Positions 8,202 to 16,707 of a stretch of 64,000 nt of DNA are shown here, piece after piece. The stretch lies in assembly GCA_001772615.1 (NCBI GenBank), contig MEUZ01000003.1, forward strand, positions 62,001-126,000, given 5' to 3'. Origin of the DNA: a candidate division WWE3 bacterium RIFCSPHIGHO2_01_FULL_40_23 (GTDB taxonomy: Bacteria > Patescibacteria > WWE3 > UBA101185 > 2-01-FULL-41-18). The notes beneath the pieces are model-generated. The model worked only from the letters and a program-made list of their open reading frames with translations, was not told the DNA's origin and ran no database searches. The stretch's first letter is position 1. The number at the start of each line of letters is the position of its first letter. A program made the translations under genes and the position numbers.

Positions 8202-8822
8202 ATGCCTGTAACCTTATATCGCAAGCAAAAACAAATTCTTGACTTTATCTCCCAGTACATACAAAAAAGCGGGTACTCCCCTACTCTCCAGGAGATAGCG
8301 GACGCCATGTCTTTATCCTCTCTCGCCACGGTTCATGAACATTTGCAGGCTTTAGTGAAAAAAGGCGTCATAAAAAGGTTTGAGGGAGCTGTAAGAGGCA
8401 TTGAGCTGATTGATGAAAAGATTTCGGCTACCTTAAACGGCATTGAACTTCCTCTCGTAGGTTATATAGCCGCCGGTCAGCCTATAGAGGCTATCGAGAA
8501 TACGGCTGAAACCGTATTTGTGAACCCCGATCTTGTTTCAAAGGTTAAAAGGTGTTTTGTGCTCCAGGTAAAAGGGGATTCTATGATTACAGAGGGCATT
8601 CTTGATGGGGATTATGTGGTTGTAGCCCAGCAGGATCACGCTGAAAACGGAGACATAGTTGTAGCGCTCATAGACGGGTCTTTTGCCACCCTTAAAAAAT
8701 ACTATAAAGAAAAGGATAGAATCAGACTTCAGCCGGCAAATCCTAATATGGAGCCGATCTACGCACGAGATGTCAAAATTCAAGGCAGAGTAACCGGAAT
8801 AATAAGAAGATATTTAAAATAA
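8202..8822 (+). CDS. lexA: LexA repressor, SOS response regulator and autoprotease
   Basis: LexA represses DNA-damage genes and cleaves itself when bound to RecA filaments. The 206-residue protein has a winged helix (residues 1-70; SPTLQEIADAMSLSS as helix-turn-helix), a cleavage site Ala91-Gly92 in YIAAGQPI, the catalytic Ser127 (KGDSMI) and the general-base Lys165 (FATLKK). All catalytic parts are intact. It lies beside a divergent winged-helix regulator and within 7 kb of uvrA and uvrB, which are usual targets, though no shared operator could be read by eye. The mRNA is predicted to be leaderless. Confidence 0.96.
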   Translation: MPVTLYRKQKQILDFISQYIQKSGYSPTLQEIADAMSLSSLATVHEHLQALVKKGVIKRFEGAVRGIELIDEKISATLNGIELPLVGYIAAGQPIEAIENTAETVFVNPDLVSKVKRCFVLQVKGDSMITEGILDGDYVVVAQQDHAENGDIVVALIDGSFATLKKYYKEKDRIRLQPANPNMEPIYARDVKIQGRVTGIIRRYLK

Positions 8823-8854
8823 TCTTTTAAATTACTAAAAACCTCCACGTGACG

Positions 8855-8863
8855 TGCTAAACT
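8855..8863 (+). promoter_or_regulatory. Extended -10 promoter of the phosphoglycerate mutase-like gene
   Basis: TGC-TAAACT is an extended -10 whose hexamer (8858-8863) ends exactly 6 bases before the GTG at 8870. No good -35 is seen. An 11-bp dyad, CACGT-G-ACGTG (8846-8856), overlaps its upstream edge and could bind a regulator. Confidence 0.5.
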
Positions 8864-8869
8864 TAAGAT

Positions 8870-9538
8870 GTGAATATTGATAATTTCACTCCTAAACAGA
8901 TTGAGGAGGCCAAAGAAGTAATACAAAAAAAAGAATTTATAATACCCTTACCTAAAACTTCAAATGAAATTCCACCCGTCCTGTATGTTTTCAGGCATGG
9001 GCAGTCTGAAGACAACAGTAACTTTATCTTTTCTGGGTGGAGGGACTCCAAACTAACTGAACTTGGCAGAAACCAGGCTGAAATTCTTTCTGAAAAGCTA
9101 AAGGATGAGCACTTTGATCTTGCAATAACATCAAAACTTGTCAGGGCTAAAGAAACACTTGATATAGTTTTAAAGCATCATAGAAACGCAAAAGTAGAAA
9201 TTGATGACAGAATAATAGAAAGATCTTACGGCGACTTACAAGGCTCTAGCAAAATTGAATTGTATCTTAAAGACCCAGTTACGGAAGAGAAATATAGAAG
9301 AGACTATGATTTCCCGGCAAATAACGGGGAGAGCCTAAAAATGGTTGAGAAAAGAGTTAAGAGTTTTCTTAATAGCCTGCTCCCAAGAATGAAGGCTGAA
9401 AAAATTAATGTGGTTGTTTCTTGCCATTCAAACTCAATGCGAGCCTTAAGAAAAATCCTAGAAAACTTAACAGTTGAAGAAATGTGTAAACTGGAAAATC
9501 CTTTGGGGCAGGATTTCGCATCTTATGAAATCAAATGA
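8870..9538 (+). CDS. Histidine phosphatase, probably 2,3-BPG-dependent phosphoglycerate mutase
   Basis: The 222-residue protein carries RHGQSEDN, followed by the mutase-like GWRDSKLTELG, then ERSYGDLQG, PANNGESLK and a second catalytic His in SCHSNSMRA. The end (LENPLGQDFASYEI) also aligns with the GpmA ending, so the interconversion of 3- and 2-phosphoglycerate is the best guess. Enolase and PEP synthase, the next two steps, lie just downstream on the other strand, which supports this. A 35-residue N-terminal extension before the first strand is unusual. The GTG start is supported by a -10 six bases upstream. A different phosphatase of the same superfamily remains possible. Confidence 0.75.
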   Translation: MNIDNFTPKQIEEAKEVIQKKEFIIPLPKTSNEIPPVLYVFRHGQSEDNSNFIFSGWRDSKLTELGRNQAEILSEKLKDEHFDLAITSKLVRAKETLDIVLKHHRNAKVEIDDRIIERSYGDLQGSSKIELYLKDPVTEEKYRRDYDFPANNGESLKMVEKRVKSFLNSLLPRMKAEKINVVVSCHSNSMRALRKILENLTVEEMCKLENPLGQDFASYEIK

Positions 9539-10250
9539 GATCACTAAATTATTGAGCAACGACCCTTTATGGTACCGGGCTGTATATCAGGAAATTGAAA
9601 ACATCAAAGCGATTAAAAACAATCGAAAAAGAAGGAGTTTGAAGCACACTCTGCTCAAAATCACAAAGAGAGCATTAAAGGAAGGTACTATCATTCTTGG
9701 AAATAAATGGTACAACTGGGACCAGCATAGACTTCCTATCGACACTATTGTTCTTCACCACACATCCTCCAGCCCAACTATCTCCCTACTAGAATTATCG
9801 GCAGTGGAACTCCTAAACCTATATGTAAAACAATATATGACAGATGAGGATGTCAAAGACCAGAAGATATTCTCCGGGCATTATTATCTAAATAAACCTG
9901 AGGATAAAAATGCTATGACTTTTACCTCATACCACTATCTGATCAGACCTGGTGGAAAGGTAACGAAAATAGTTGAAGACAGCGCATTTCTTTGGCATGC
10001 AGGAAACCTTGATATAAATAAGAGAAGTATAGCCATAGCGTTTGCGGGAAAGTTCATTAACGGTGAGAAACCATCAAAAATTGCTCTTGAAGTTTGCGCA
10101 AAGCTTATAAAAGAAACTTATGGTTTTATTCAAAAAGATAGAATTTTCGGTCATTGCGAAGTTATAAGAAAAGATATACTCGGCGAAACTATTTGCCCTG
10201 GTGAAAGCTTTATAAGTAACTGGAAACAAAGACTGTTAAAGCTTATATAG
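9525..10250 (+). CDS. N-acetylmuramoyl-L-alanine amidase-like (PGRP/AmpD fold), no signal peptide
   Basis: The 241-residue protein has an amidase_2/PGRP-type domain: HHT (His78/79), YHYLIRPGGKV, WHAG, and a GH...TICPG ending that supplies the other zinc ligands. Such enzymes cut the bond between muramic acid and the stem peptide. There is no signal peptide or membrane segment; the N-terminal 60 residues are charged. It may act on recycled muropeptides in the cytoplasm or leave by another route. The frame is open from 9474, but the ATG at 9525, overlapping the mutase gene by 14 bases, gives a sensible coupled start. It converges on enolase with a 15-base overlap. Confidence 0.75.
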   Translation: MKSNEITKLLSNDPLWYRAVYQEIENIKAIKNNRKRRSLKHTLLKITKRALKEGTIILGNKWYNWDQHRLPIDTIVLHHTSSSPTISLLELSAVELLNLYVKQYMTDEDVKDQKIFSGHYYLNKPEDKNAMTFTSYHYLIRPGGKVTKIVEDSAFLWHAGNLDINKRSIAIAFAGKFINGEKPSKIALEVCAKLIKETYGFIQKDRIFGHCEVIRKDILGETICPGESFISNWKQRLLKLI

Positions 10251-11483
10251 GTTGCAATATCCCTCTATATTATTTATCTCCCCGTAGATCTCAAGTAAAC
10301 GGTTATACTTGGCTACCCGCTCATGAGCCGGTGCTCCCGCTTTAAGATAATCAGCGTTTATGGCTACGGCGAAATCCGCTATGAATGTGTCTTCCACAGC
10401 TTCCCCGCTTCGATGGGAAATAATTGTCGTAAGATTATTTTCCTTGGCTTTATTCACAAACTGGTAGGTCTCGGTTAAAGTTCCTATCTGATTGGGCTTA
10501 ACAATAACGGCATTGTTGCACTTATGGGACAATGCATTATTCAACCTTTCAACATTTGTAACAGTGAGATCATCACCCACTACCAGTACAGAACCTCCAA
10601 ACTTCTCATTAAATAAGCTCCAAGCCTTAAAATCACCCTCGGCAAAAGGATCCTCTATGTAAATAAGGGGATACTTTCCTTTTAGAACCTCGTAATAACT
10701 TAAAAGCCGATCTGAATCCAAGGATAACCTCTCTTCAGGGATCACGTAACTACCTTCCTTATAAAAAGAATTTGATGCTGCATCAATACCGACAAAAACC
10801 TCTTCATATAGCTTAAATCCGCTTCGCTGTATTGATTCGCATAATATTCCAAGGGCGGAGGAAGCGCTAAACTCTTTGGGTGAATACCCACCTTCATCCC
10901 CTATATCAAGCGAAAATCTTCTTTCAAGAAGAACCTGACCCAAAATCTTATAGACCTTAGCTCCTATATCAAGAGCTTTTTCGTAATTAAGATTACGAGC
11001 AGGTACCACAAGAAACTCCTGAAAAGAAAGACCGTTTCGGGCGTGCATCCCTCCATTAATTACATTAAAAAGAGGTGTTGGAAATCTCTCCTGCCTAGTT
11101 TTAAATATTTCTGACAAATACCTATAAAGCGGTTTCCTTAATGAATAAGCCATAGCATTCGCTACAGCCAGAGAAACCGATAACGTGGTATTCTCGCCAA
11201 GCCTGCTTTTATCCGAAGTATTATCAAGCTCAATAAGCCTTTTATCTACCCCGCTTTGATCAGAAGCTTCAATACCGCAGAAATTTGGGCCAAGATTATG
11301 GTTAATAAGATCTACCGCAAGTCCCGGATCGACGGATTTGGCCTCAAACCCTCCTTTGGAAGCTCCTTCGGGAATTTCACCATGTCCCTTTGAACCATCC
11401 TCCAGCTCTACTTCAGTGCTAATGGTCCAATTCCCTCTTGAATTTAAAACTTTATGTGCGTGTATATTTGAAATCTTTGGCAT
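10236..11483 (-). CDS. eno: Enolase (divergent)
   Basis: Enolase interconverts 2-phosphoglycerate and phosphoenolpyruvate. The 415-residue protein keeps GDEGGYSP, EDPFAEGD, VGDDLTVTN, KPNQIGTLTET, SHRSGEAVEDTF and the Lys of LKAGAP, covering metal ligands and catalytic lysines. The first mobile loop is altered: the usual SGASTG is EGASKG (residues 39-44), the usual HADN is HARN, and the C-terminal RSERVAKYN is one residue shorter (HERVAKYN). It is therefore an atypical enolase, probably still active. It lies 21 bases downstream of PEP synthase; a TTTAAT hexamer 6 bases before its ATG may give it its own leaderless transcript. Confidence 0.9.
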   Translation of the reverse strand: MPKISNIHAHKVLNSRGNWTISTEVELEDGSKGHGEIPEGASKGGFEAKSVDPGLAVDLINHNLGPNFCGIEASDQSGVDKRLIELDNTSDKSRLGENTTLSVSLAVANAMAYSLRKPLYRYLSEIFKTRQERFPTPLFNVINGGMHARNGLSFQEFLVVPARNLNYEKALDIGAKVYKILGQVLLERRFSLDIGDEGGYSPKEFSASSALGILCESIQRSGFKLYEEVFVGIDAASNSFYKEGSYVIPEERLSLDSDRLLSYYEVLKGKYPLIYIEDPFAEGDFKAWSLFNEKFGGSVLVVGDDLTVTNVERLNNALSHKCNNAVIVKPNQIGTLTETYQFVNKAKENNLTTIISHRSGEAVEDTFIADFAVAINADYLKAGAPAHERVAKYNRLLEIYGEINNIEGYCNLYKL

Positions 11484-11489
11484 TATTAA

Positions 11490-11495
11490 ATTAAA
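11490..11495 (-). promoter_or_regulatory. Possible internal -10 for enolase
   Basis: TTTAAT on the minus strand lies 6 bases before the enolase ATG, within the 21-base gap after the PEP synthase stop. It fits the leaderless spacing seen elsewhere in the window but has no TGn extension or clear -35. Confidence 0.35.
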
Positions 11496-11504
11496 CCGAG
11501 GACC

Positions 11505-13757
11505 TTATTTCTTTTTATTTAAAAGTTTTCTTTCGGCGTCATAAATTATTTTCCTTGTTTTATCAATAACATCGGGGCTAACTGAAACCGAGGTCACACC
11601 CCATGAGACCAGTTTTTCAACGAGCTCCGGATACTCGGACGGTGCCTGTCCGCATATAGAGCATGTGACTTTATTCTTACTGCATAAGGTTATCACCCTT
11701 TCAAGGGCCCATAAAACCGCGGGGTCCTGTTCATTAAATTCCTTTGAAACTTTTTCATTGTCACGGTCAACTCCAAGAATCAGCATCGTAAGGTCATTTG
11801 ACCCGATTGATACTCCATCAATACCCTCTTCAATAAAGCTTTCAAGCAGGATTACATTGGAAGGAATTTCGCACATCATCCAGAATTTAAAGTTTCCGCC
11901 TCTTCTTAAACCTGAAGCTGAAACGAACTTTTTCACTTCTCTTAGCTCGGGAACTGTCCTGACAAAAGGTATCATAAGATGCAGATTTTTAAATCCCTGC
12001 TTATTTCTCACTTCCTTCATAGCTTCAAGCTCAAGATTAAAAACTTCATTATCCGATATATACCTATACGCCCCTCTAAAACCAAGCATAGGATTTGGTT
12101 CAAATCCTTCAAACTCTTCTCCTCCTTTTAAATTTTTATATTCATTTGTTCTGAAATCAGTTGCTCGATATATTACAGGTCTTGGGTTAAAAGCTTTGGC
12201 AAAAGATAAAAGTCCCTCCGACAGCCTCCTAATAAATTCCTTCTGCCTCCCCTCCTTTATAAATAATCTTGGGTGCTCCCCTATTTGCGCGATCATAAAT
12301 TCGGCTCTCAAAAGACCTACCCCATCCACATTTCTTTTAGAGATTTCACCCGCAATATCGGGCTCCGCCAGGTTTACATAAAGTTTAGTAGCCGTTTTCA
12401 TGTTTGAGGTATCAACCTTTTCCTCTTTAACCTTGTGAGATTTTGATACATCACCCTCAAACACCTTACCAAACCCCCCATCAACCGTAATTACCTCTCC
12501 GTCTTTCAAAATCTTGGTAGCGTTGACAGTTCCAACAACCGCAGGAATCCCAAGCTCCCTGCTAACAATAGCCGCGTGGGACGTCCTTCCACCCTCATCC
12601 GTAACAATTGCTACTGCTCTTCTCATAGCAGGTACATAGTCGGGATTTGTCATAGTGGCAACAAGAACATCTCCTTCTTTTACCCTCCCAATCTCCTTCG
12701 GACCTTTTATTATTCTTACCTTGCCAAAGACCACTCCGGGAGATGCCGCAAGACCTGAAAGAAGAAGTTTTTCATCGGCAACACTTATCTTTTCATGTTC
12801 CCCCTCAACCTTCATTTTTAAAGTAGTTACTGGTCTTGACTGAACTATATAAAGCTTACTGTTCTCAAGACCCCACTCAATATCACAGGGGTATCCATAG
12901 TGATCTTCAATTTTCTTTCCAATTACAGCCAGCTCAACTACTTTATCATCCGTTAACTTCTGCGTTTCTCTATAAGCCTTTGAAATCTGAACTTTTCCCT
13001 CTTTGGTCAACTGCCAAGTCTGTTTAGAAAGCTCTTTGGCTTTGATTTTAAAACCTTCTTTCTCTACAACATATTGATCGGGAATCACCTCTCCAGAAAC
13101 TATTGGCTGCCCAAGCCCAAAACCTGCTTCAATTGAAATCTCTGATCCTTCATTTGTGAGAGGGTTTACTGTAAACATTATCCCCGAAACTTCCGACTGA
13201 ACCATAAGCTGAACTGGTACTGCAATACCCACTTTTAGATGAGAAAATCCCTTATCAGTTCTGTAAAATATCGCTCTTGACTCAAAAAGAGATGCATAGC
13301 ATTTCTGAACCGAGTGAACAACGTCTTCATAACCGATCACATTGAGATAAGTTTCCTGCTGACCCGCAAAAGAAGCGTCAGGGAGGTCCTCCGCAGTCGC
13401 CGATGACCTTACGGCAACGAGCTTATCCATTTCACCGCAAAGCTTATGGTAAGCGTTTTTAATTTCCTCCCTTAAAGATTCGGCTAAAGAAGCGGATAAT
13501 ATCGCAGTCTTAATTTTATTTGAGGCTTCAAGAAGTTTCTTTGAGTCATTTAAATCAAGTCCCGAAAGCTCTGTTAAAATCTTATTTTTTATTGAAGTTA
13601 CCTCAATAAAATCAAAATATGCATCTGAAGTTACAACAAAACCGTTTGGTACTGGAATGCCCGCCGTGTACATCTCGCCAAGATTAGCACCCTTCCCCCC
13701 GGCAGTCTTTATATCGTTTTTACCAATCTCTGAAAACCACAAAACATGGGCAACCAT
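11505..13757 (-). CDS. ppsA: Phosphoenolpyruvate synthase
   Basis: PEP synthase makes PEP from pyruvate and ATP, a gluconeogenic step. The 750 residues show the N-terminal ATP-grasp region (AVRSSATAEDLPDASFAGQQ), the swivelling phosphohistidine motif (GGRTSHAAIVSRELGIPAVVG), and the C-terminal PEP-binding barrel (GSNDLTMLILGVDR) with the active-site Cys in CGQAPSEYP. It is slightly short for the family (usually about 790). A -10 TATACT (13768-13773) ends 10 bases before the ATG. With enolase and the mutase-like gene it forms a lower glycolysis/gluconeogenesis cluster, and in a reduced genome it may substitute for pyruvate kinase. That role is inference. Confidence 0.94.
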   Translation of the reverse strand: MVAHVLWFSEIGKNDIKTAGGKGANLGEMYTAGIPVPNGFVVTSDAYFDFIEVTSIKNKILTELSGLDLNDSKKLLEASNKIKTAILSASLAESLREEIKNAYHKLCGEMDKLVAVRSSATAEDLPDASFAGQQETYLNVIGYEDVVHSVQKCYASLFESRAIFYRTDKGFSHLKVGIAVPVQLMVQSEVSGIMFTVNPLTNEGSEISIEAGFGLGQPIVSGEVIPDQYVVEKEGFKIKAKELSKQTWQLTKEGKVQISKAYRETQKLTDDKVVELAVIGKKIEDHYGYPCDIEWGLENSKLYIVQSRPVTTLKMKVEGEHEKISVADEKLLLSGLAASPGVVFGKVRIIKGPKEIGRVKEGDVLVATMTNPDYVPAMRRAVAIVTDEGGRTSHAAIVSRELGIPAVVGTVNATKILKDGEVITVDGGFGKVFEGDVSKSHKVKEEKVDTSNMKTATKLYVNLAEPDIAGEISKRNVDGVGLLRAEFMIAQIGEHPRLFIKEGRQKEFIRRLSEGLLSFAKAFNPRPVIYRATDFRTNEYKNLKGGEEFEGFEPNPMLGFRGAYRYISDNEVFNLELEAMKEVRNKQGFKNLHLMIPFVRTVPELREVKKFVSASGLRRGGNFKFWMMCEIPSNVILLESFIEEGIDGVSIGSNDLTMLILGVDRDNEKVSKEFNEQDPAVLWALERVITLCSKNKVTCSICGQAPSEYPELVEKLVSWGVTSVSVSPDVIDKTRKIIYDAERKLLNKKK

Positions 13758-13780
13758 AGTGGTTTTTAGTATACATTAAC

Positions 13781-15175
13781 CTATGAATATTTTACATACT
13801 CCGAAGGTAAAATCTCCGGAAGATTTGGCAATACTGACACCAAAAAATCAGCAATTTTATTAAAAACCTCTTTTGTGTCAGATTCAAATCTGATTGATAT
13901 ATAAGACCCTGTATTTGAAGCCCTCACAAGAAACCATCCCATCCTATCTAGGCTGACCCTTACACCATCAATTTCACTAACCATGATTTTTAGTCCCAAG
14001 TTTTTTAAGCTTTCACCGACTTTTTGAACAAGCCGGTCTTTCTCACCCTCTTCGCAAGGATATTTTATCTCACCTGTGTGATAAGTTTTGGGAAACTCAT
14101 CCATCAGTTTAGAAAGCGACATACCTGCTTGAGACAAGATTTCAAGAAGTCTTACCGAGGAATACAAACCATCATCAAAACCAAAATATTTATCTCCAAA
14201 ATACATGTGGCCTGAATACTCCGCCCCCAAAATGGCTCCCTCCTTAAGCCCCTTTATAAAATAAGGATGTCCTGTCCTTATCATTACGTGCTCCCCTCCA
14301 AAATCCTTTATAAACTTTTCTAAAAGACTGGTTGATTTAACATCACATAAAACCTTCTTTCCAGGATTTCCTTTTAATATATGTTTTGCAAACAGAAGAA
14401 GAAGTTTATCGTTTTCATAAATGTTCCCTTTATCATCAACAACTCCAAAACGGTCCGCATCCGTATCAAAAGCAAAACCAATATCAAAACCGCCTTCCAC
14501 AACTTTTTCGGACAGTTCAGCCATAAAAAGGTTATTTTCTGGATCAGGTATTCCATGAGGATAGTCCCCGTCAAGATTGCAGTACAAAAGGCTTACGTTT
14601 ATCCCTAATTTTTCAAAAATCTCCCCAACAATAATGCTGGACGTCCCATTTCCACAATCAACTAAAACTTTAAGTCCGCTTTTAAAACTAAAATTTTTCT
14701 GATAGTAACTTTCATATTCAGGTATCAAATCTTCATAATCAATTGAACCGTTGCCTTTTAAGTATGATTCACTCTCAACAATTTGTTTAATTTCCAAAAT
14801 CATATCCCCAAAAATCGGTTCCGCTCTCCTTCCGCACATCCTAAACCCGTTAAATTTCTCCTCATTATGACTTGCAGTGACCATAACACCAGAGTCAAAT
14901 CGTTTATTAAAAGTCAGAAAGTGAATTATTGGAGTAAGGCTTAACCCTATATCGCTAACCTTGCACCCGGTTGACATAAGCCCATACACAAACTTGTCTT
15001 TTATATCCTGTGAACTTTTCCTATTGTCATGGCCGACGACTACTCTTTCCCCATATTTATCTTTTACAAAAGTGCCAAAGGCTTTACCTAGATGAAGCGC
15101 AATATCAGAATCAAGATCGAGTGGAACAATTCCTCTAATATCATAGTCCCTGAAAATAAAGGGGTTTATCTTCAC
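13781..15175 (-). CDS. manB: Phosphomannomutase/phosphoglucomutase
   Basis: This alpha-D-phosphohexomutase interconverts hexose 6- and 1-phosphates for sugar-nucleotide synthesis. The 464 residues show the phosphoserine loop (TASHNEEKFNG), the metal loop (DTDADRFG), the sugar-binding GAEYSGH and the phosphate-binding RASNTGS near the C-terminus. This four-part layout is typical of AlgC/ManB enzymes; substrate preference cannot be read by eye. The GTG at 15175 is chosen because an extended -10 lies exactly 6 bases before it. The enzyme would link gluconeogenic carbon from ppsA/enolase to the large glycan locus. It is divergent from the LCP ligase gene. Confidence 0.92.
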   Translation of the reverse strand: MKINPFIFRDYDIRGIVPLDLDSDIALHLGKAFGTFVKDKYGERVVVGHDNRKSSQDIKDKFVYGLMSTGCKVSDIGLSLTPIIHFLTFNKRFDSGVMVTASHNEEKFNGFRMCGRRAEPIFGDMILEIKQIVESESYLKGNGSIDYEDLIPEYESYYQKNFSFKSGLKVLVDCGNGTSSIIVGEIFEKLGINVSLLYCNLDGDYPHGIPDPENNLFMAELSEKVVEGGFDIGFAFDTDADRFGVVDDKGNIYENDKLLLLFAKHILKGNPGKKVLCDVKSTSLLEKFIKDFGGEHVMIRTGHPYFIKGLKEGAILGAEYSGHMYFGDKYFGFDDGLYSSVRLLEILSQAGMSLSKLMDEFPKTYHTGEIKYPCEEGEKDRLVQKVGESLKNLGLKIMVSEIDGVRVSLDRMGWFLVRASNTGSYISIRFESDTKEVFNKIADFLVSVLPNLPEILPSEYVKYS

Positions 15176-15181
15176 AAATAC

Positions 15182-15190
15182 ATAATACCA
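15182..15190 (-). promoter_or_regulatory. Phosphomannomutase extended -10 promoter (leaderless)
   Basis: The minus strand reads TGG-TATTAT; the hexamer (15182-15187) ends 6 bases before the GTG start. No strong -35 is visible. Confidence 0.6.
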
Positions 15191-15285
15191 AAGGGAATGG
15201 AAGAAAGATAAATGAGATGTTACAATTTTAAAACTAAAGCGAGGAAGTAGCCGCTCAAGTTAGTAAGAATAAAAGTAATTCCTTA

Positions 15286-15303
15286 AATCCGCCTAGGCGG
15301 ATT
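15286..15303. repeat. Perfect 18-bp palindrome before the LCP gene
   Basis: AATCCGCCTAGGCGGATT is fully self-complementary and ends 5 bases before the LCP ATG. In DNA it could be an operator. In RNA it would form a 7-bp stem (AAUCCGC/GCGGAUU) with a CUAG loop directly before the start codon and could limit ribosome access. Its GC-rich core stands out from the AT-rich surroundings. I saw no second copy in the window. Confidence 0.7.
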
Positions 15304-15308
15304 CAAAT

Positions 15309-16322
15309 ATGATAAAGAAATTATTTATAATAACCTTACTTGTACTTGTCAGTTCTGTTGTAGTATTTACAGCTTACCAAGCTTACAAGCTTTCAAATAA
15401 TGTTAAAGAACTAATAAGCCCTACAGGAAGCCTTTCAAAAAAAGATAGTAAGGATACAAAAATACCGGATGAACCAACAAAGGTCTCAAAAGATAAAATG
15501 TTTTCTGTCTTACTTTTGGGTATAGACAGACGTCACAAATCAGAGACGTCCTTTAGAACTGACATAATGATACTTGTGTCTGTTAACCAAACAAAAAAGA
15601 AAGTTGTATTTACTTCCGTCCCTAGGGATTTATGGGTAAACGGTGGAAGGATCAATGCAACTTATGTAGGATCCGGCTGGCCGGCAATGCAGGATGCTTT
15701 TGAAAGAATCACAGGTCAGAAGCCCGATGCTTTTATACAATCTGATTTTGAAGATTTGGTATGGATAGTTGATACCATGGGTGGGATCGACCTTGATCTT
15801 GAGACAGGTTTTATTGACTCGGAGTACCCAAATGATGTTACAAAAACTTATCAAACAGTATCTTTTAATTCTGGTTTGCAGCATGTTGACGGACGTACTG
15901 CTTTAATCCTTTCAAGATCAAGACATGGCAACAACGGCGAGGGGAGTGACTTCAAAAGAATGCTTAGACAGCACAAAATCCTCAAAGCCATGCCGGAAGC
16001 CATACTTTCCACAAAAAGCCTCTTTAATCCTTTAAATGTAAAAAAGTTCTATGAGATGGTTACAGAGCATATGGTAACCGACCTTGGTCTTAAAGACACT
16101 GATATTCTGTGGAGTTTTTATCCTCAAAGGAATGAGTACACCGTTGAAAGCTTTCTGGTAGATTCCACTTTTTTGCATAACCCTCCCCTTTCCGAATATG
16201 GAGGGGCTTGGGTTCTTGTTCCTATAAATAATGATTATTCTCCTATCCACACTGCGTTATCCGTAAAGCTTGGACTAATTGATCCTGCACCCGAAACCAT
16301 AAAAACTGAAGAACAGCCTTAA
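15309..16322 (+). CDS. LytR-CpsA-Psr (LCP) family cell-wall glycopolymer ligase
   Basis: LCP proteins transfer lipid-linked glycopolymers onto peptidoglycan outside the membrane. The 337-residue protein has an N-terminal membrane segment (residues 4-26), a Lys/Ser/Asp-rich linker, and the LCP domain starting LLLGIDRR, with the conserved Arg/Asp residues in FRTDIMILVSV and SVPRDLWV, and ALILSRSRHG further on. It is the likely attachment enzyme for the polymer made by the locus from 22 kb onward. The leader contains a perfect palindrome next to the ATG. The end overlaps yraN by 4 bases in convergent orientation. Confidence 0.9.
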   Translation: MIKKLFIITLLVLVSSVVVFTAYQAYKLSNNVKELISPTGSLSKKDSKDTKIPDEPTKVSKDKMFSVLLLGIDRRHKSETSFRTDIMILVSVNQTKKKVVFTSVPRDLWVNGGRINATYVGSGWPAMQDAFERITGQKPDAFIQSDFEDLVWIVDTMGGIDLDLETGFIDSEYPNDVTKTYQTVSFNSGLQHVDGRTALILSRSRHGNNGEGSDFKRMLRQHKILKAMPEAILSTKSLFNPLNVKKFYEMVTEHMVTDLGLKDTDILWSFYPQRNEYTVESFLVDSTFLHNPPLSEYGGAWVLVPINNDYSPIHTALSVKLGLIDPAPETIKTEEQP

Positions 16323-16669
16323 AAATCAACATTTGTAAAATGATTAATTCCATATTTTCCAAAGTTAAAATTAATTGATATGACATCAATCCTTGCCAAA
16401 CATTTTAGATTATGAGTAAAAAGATAATAATTAGCCGAATTTCTTAGGGCTTTAAGCTTATATTTAGTAACTGCTTCGTAAGGATTTCCGTATCTGTTTG
16501 AGCTCCTTGTTTTTACTTCCACAAAAACAATAGTTTCCCCATCTCTTGCTATGATATCTATTTCACCCCATCTTTTTGATCTGAAGTTTCTTTCAAGTAT
16601 CACAAAGTTCTTATTCAAAAGATACCTTTCAGCTATATCCTCTCCTATCCTTCCTAAATCTTTCCGCAT
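16319..16669 (-). CDS. yraN: YraN/UPF0102 family nuclease-fold protein
   Basis: The 116-residue protein has the UPF0102 signature: GRIGEDIAERYLL, then GEIDIIARDGETIVFVEVKTRS containing the Asp-Glu-x-Lys metal-binding core of restriction-endonuclease-like folds. The cellular role is not settled in the family. A -10 hexamer TATATT lies 6 bases before the ATG, so it is probably expressed separately from the dcw genes upstream (38-base gap after ftsI). Confidence 0.88.
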   Translation of the reverse strand: MRKDLGRIGEDIAERYLLNKNFVILERNFRSKRWGEIDIIARDGETIVFVEVKTRSSNRYGNPYEAVTKYKLKALRNSANYYLFTHNLKCLARIDVISINFNFGKYGINHFTNVDF

Positions 16670-16675
16670 TAAATT

Positions 16676-16684
16676 AATATAACA
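16676..16684 (-). promoter_or_regulatory. yraN extended -10 promoter (leaderless)
   Basis: The minus strand reads TGT-TATATT; the hexamer (16676-16681) ends 6 bases before the ATG at 16669. The -35 is weak. Confidence 0.5.
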
Positions 16685-16707
16685 CTTATTGCAATAATTT
16701 TTGGGTG

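Noticed and set aside
9474..9524. 17 extra codons at the start of the amidase
   Set aside because: They lie fully inside the mutase-like gene in another frame and add nothing recognisable; the ATG at 9525 gives normal coupling.
11665..12381. 238-codon open frame on the plus strand
   Set aside because: It lies antisense inside the well-supported PEP synthase gene, its product is low-complexity (Ser, Leu, Ile rich) without any motif, and there is no promoter or ribosome site.
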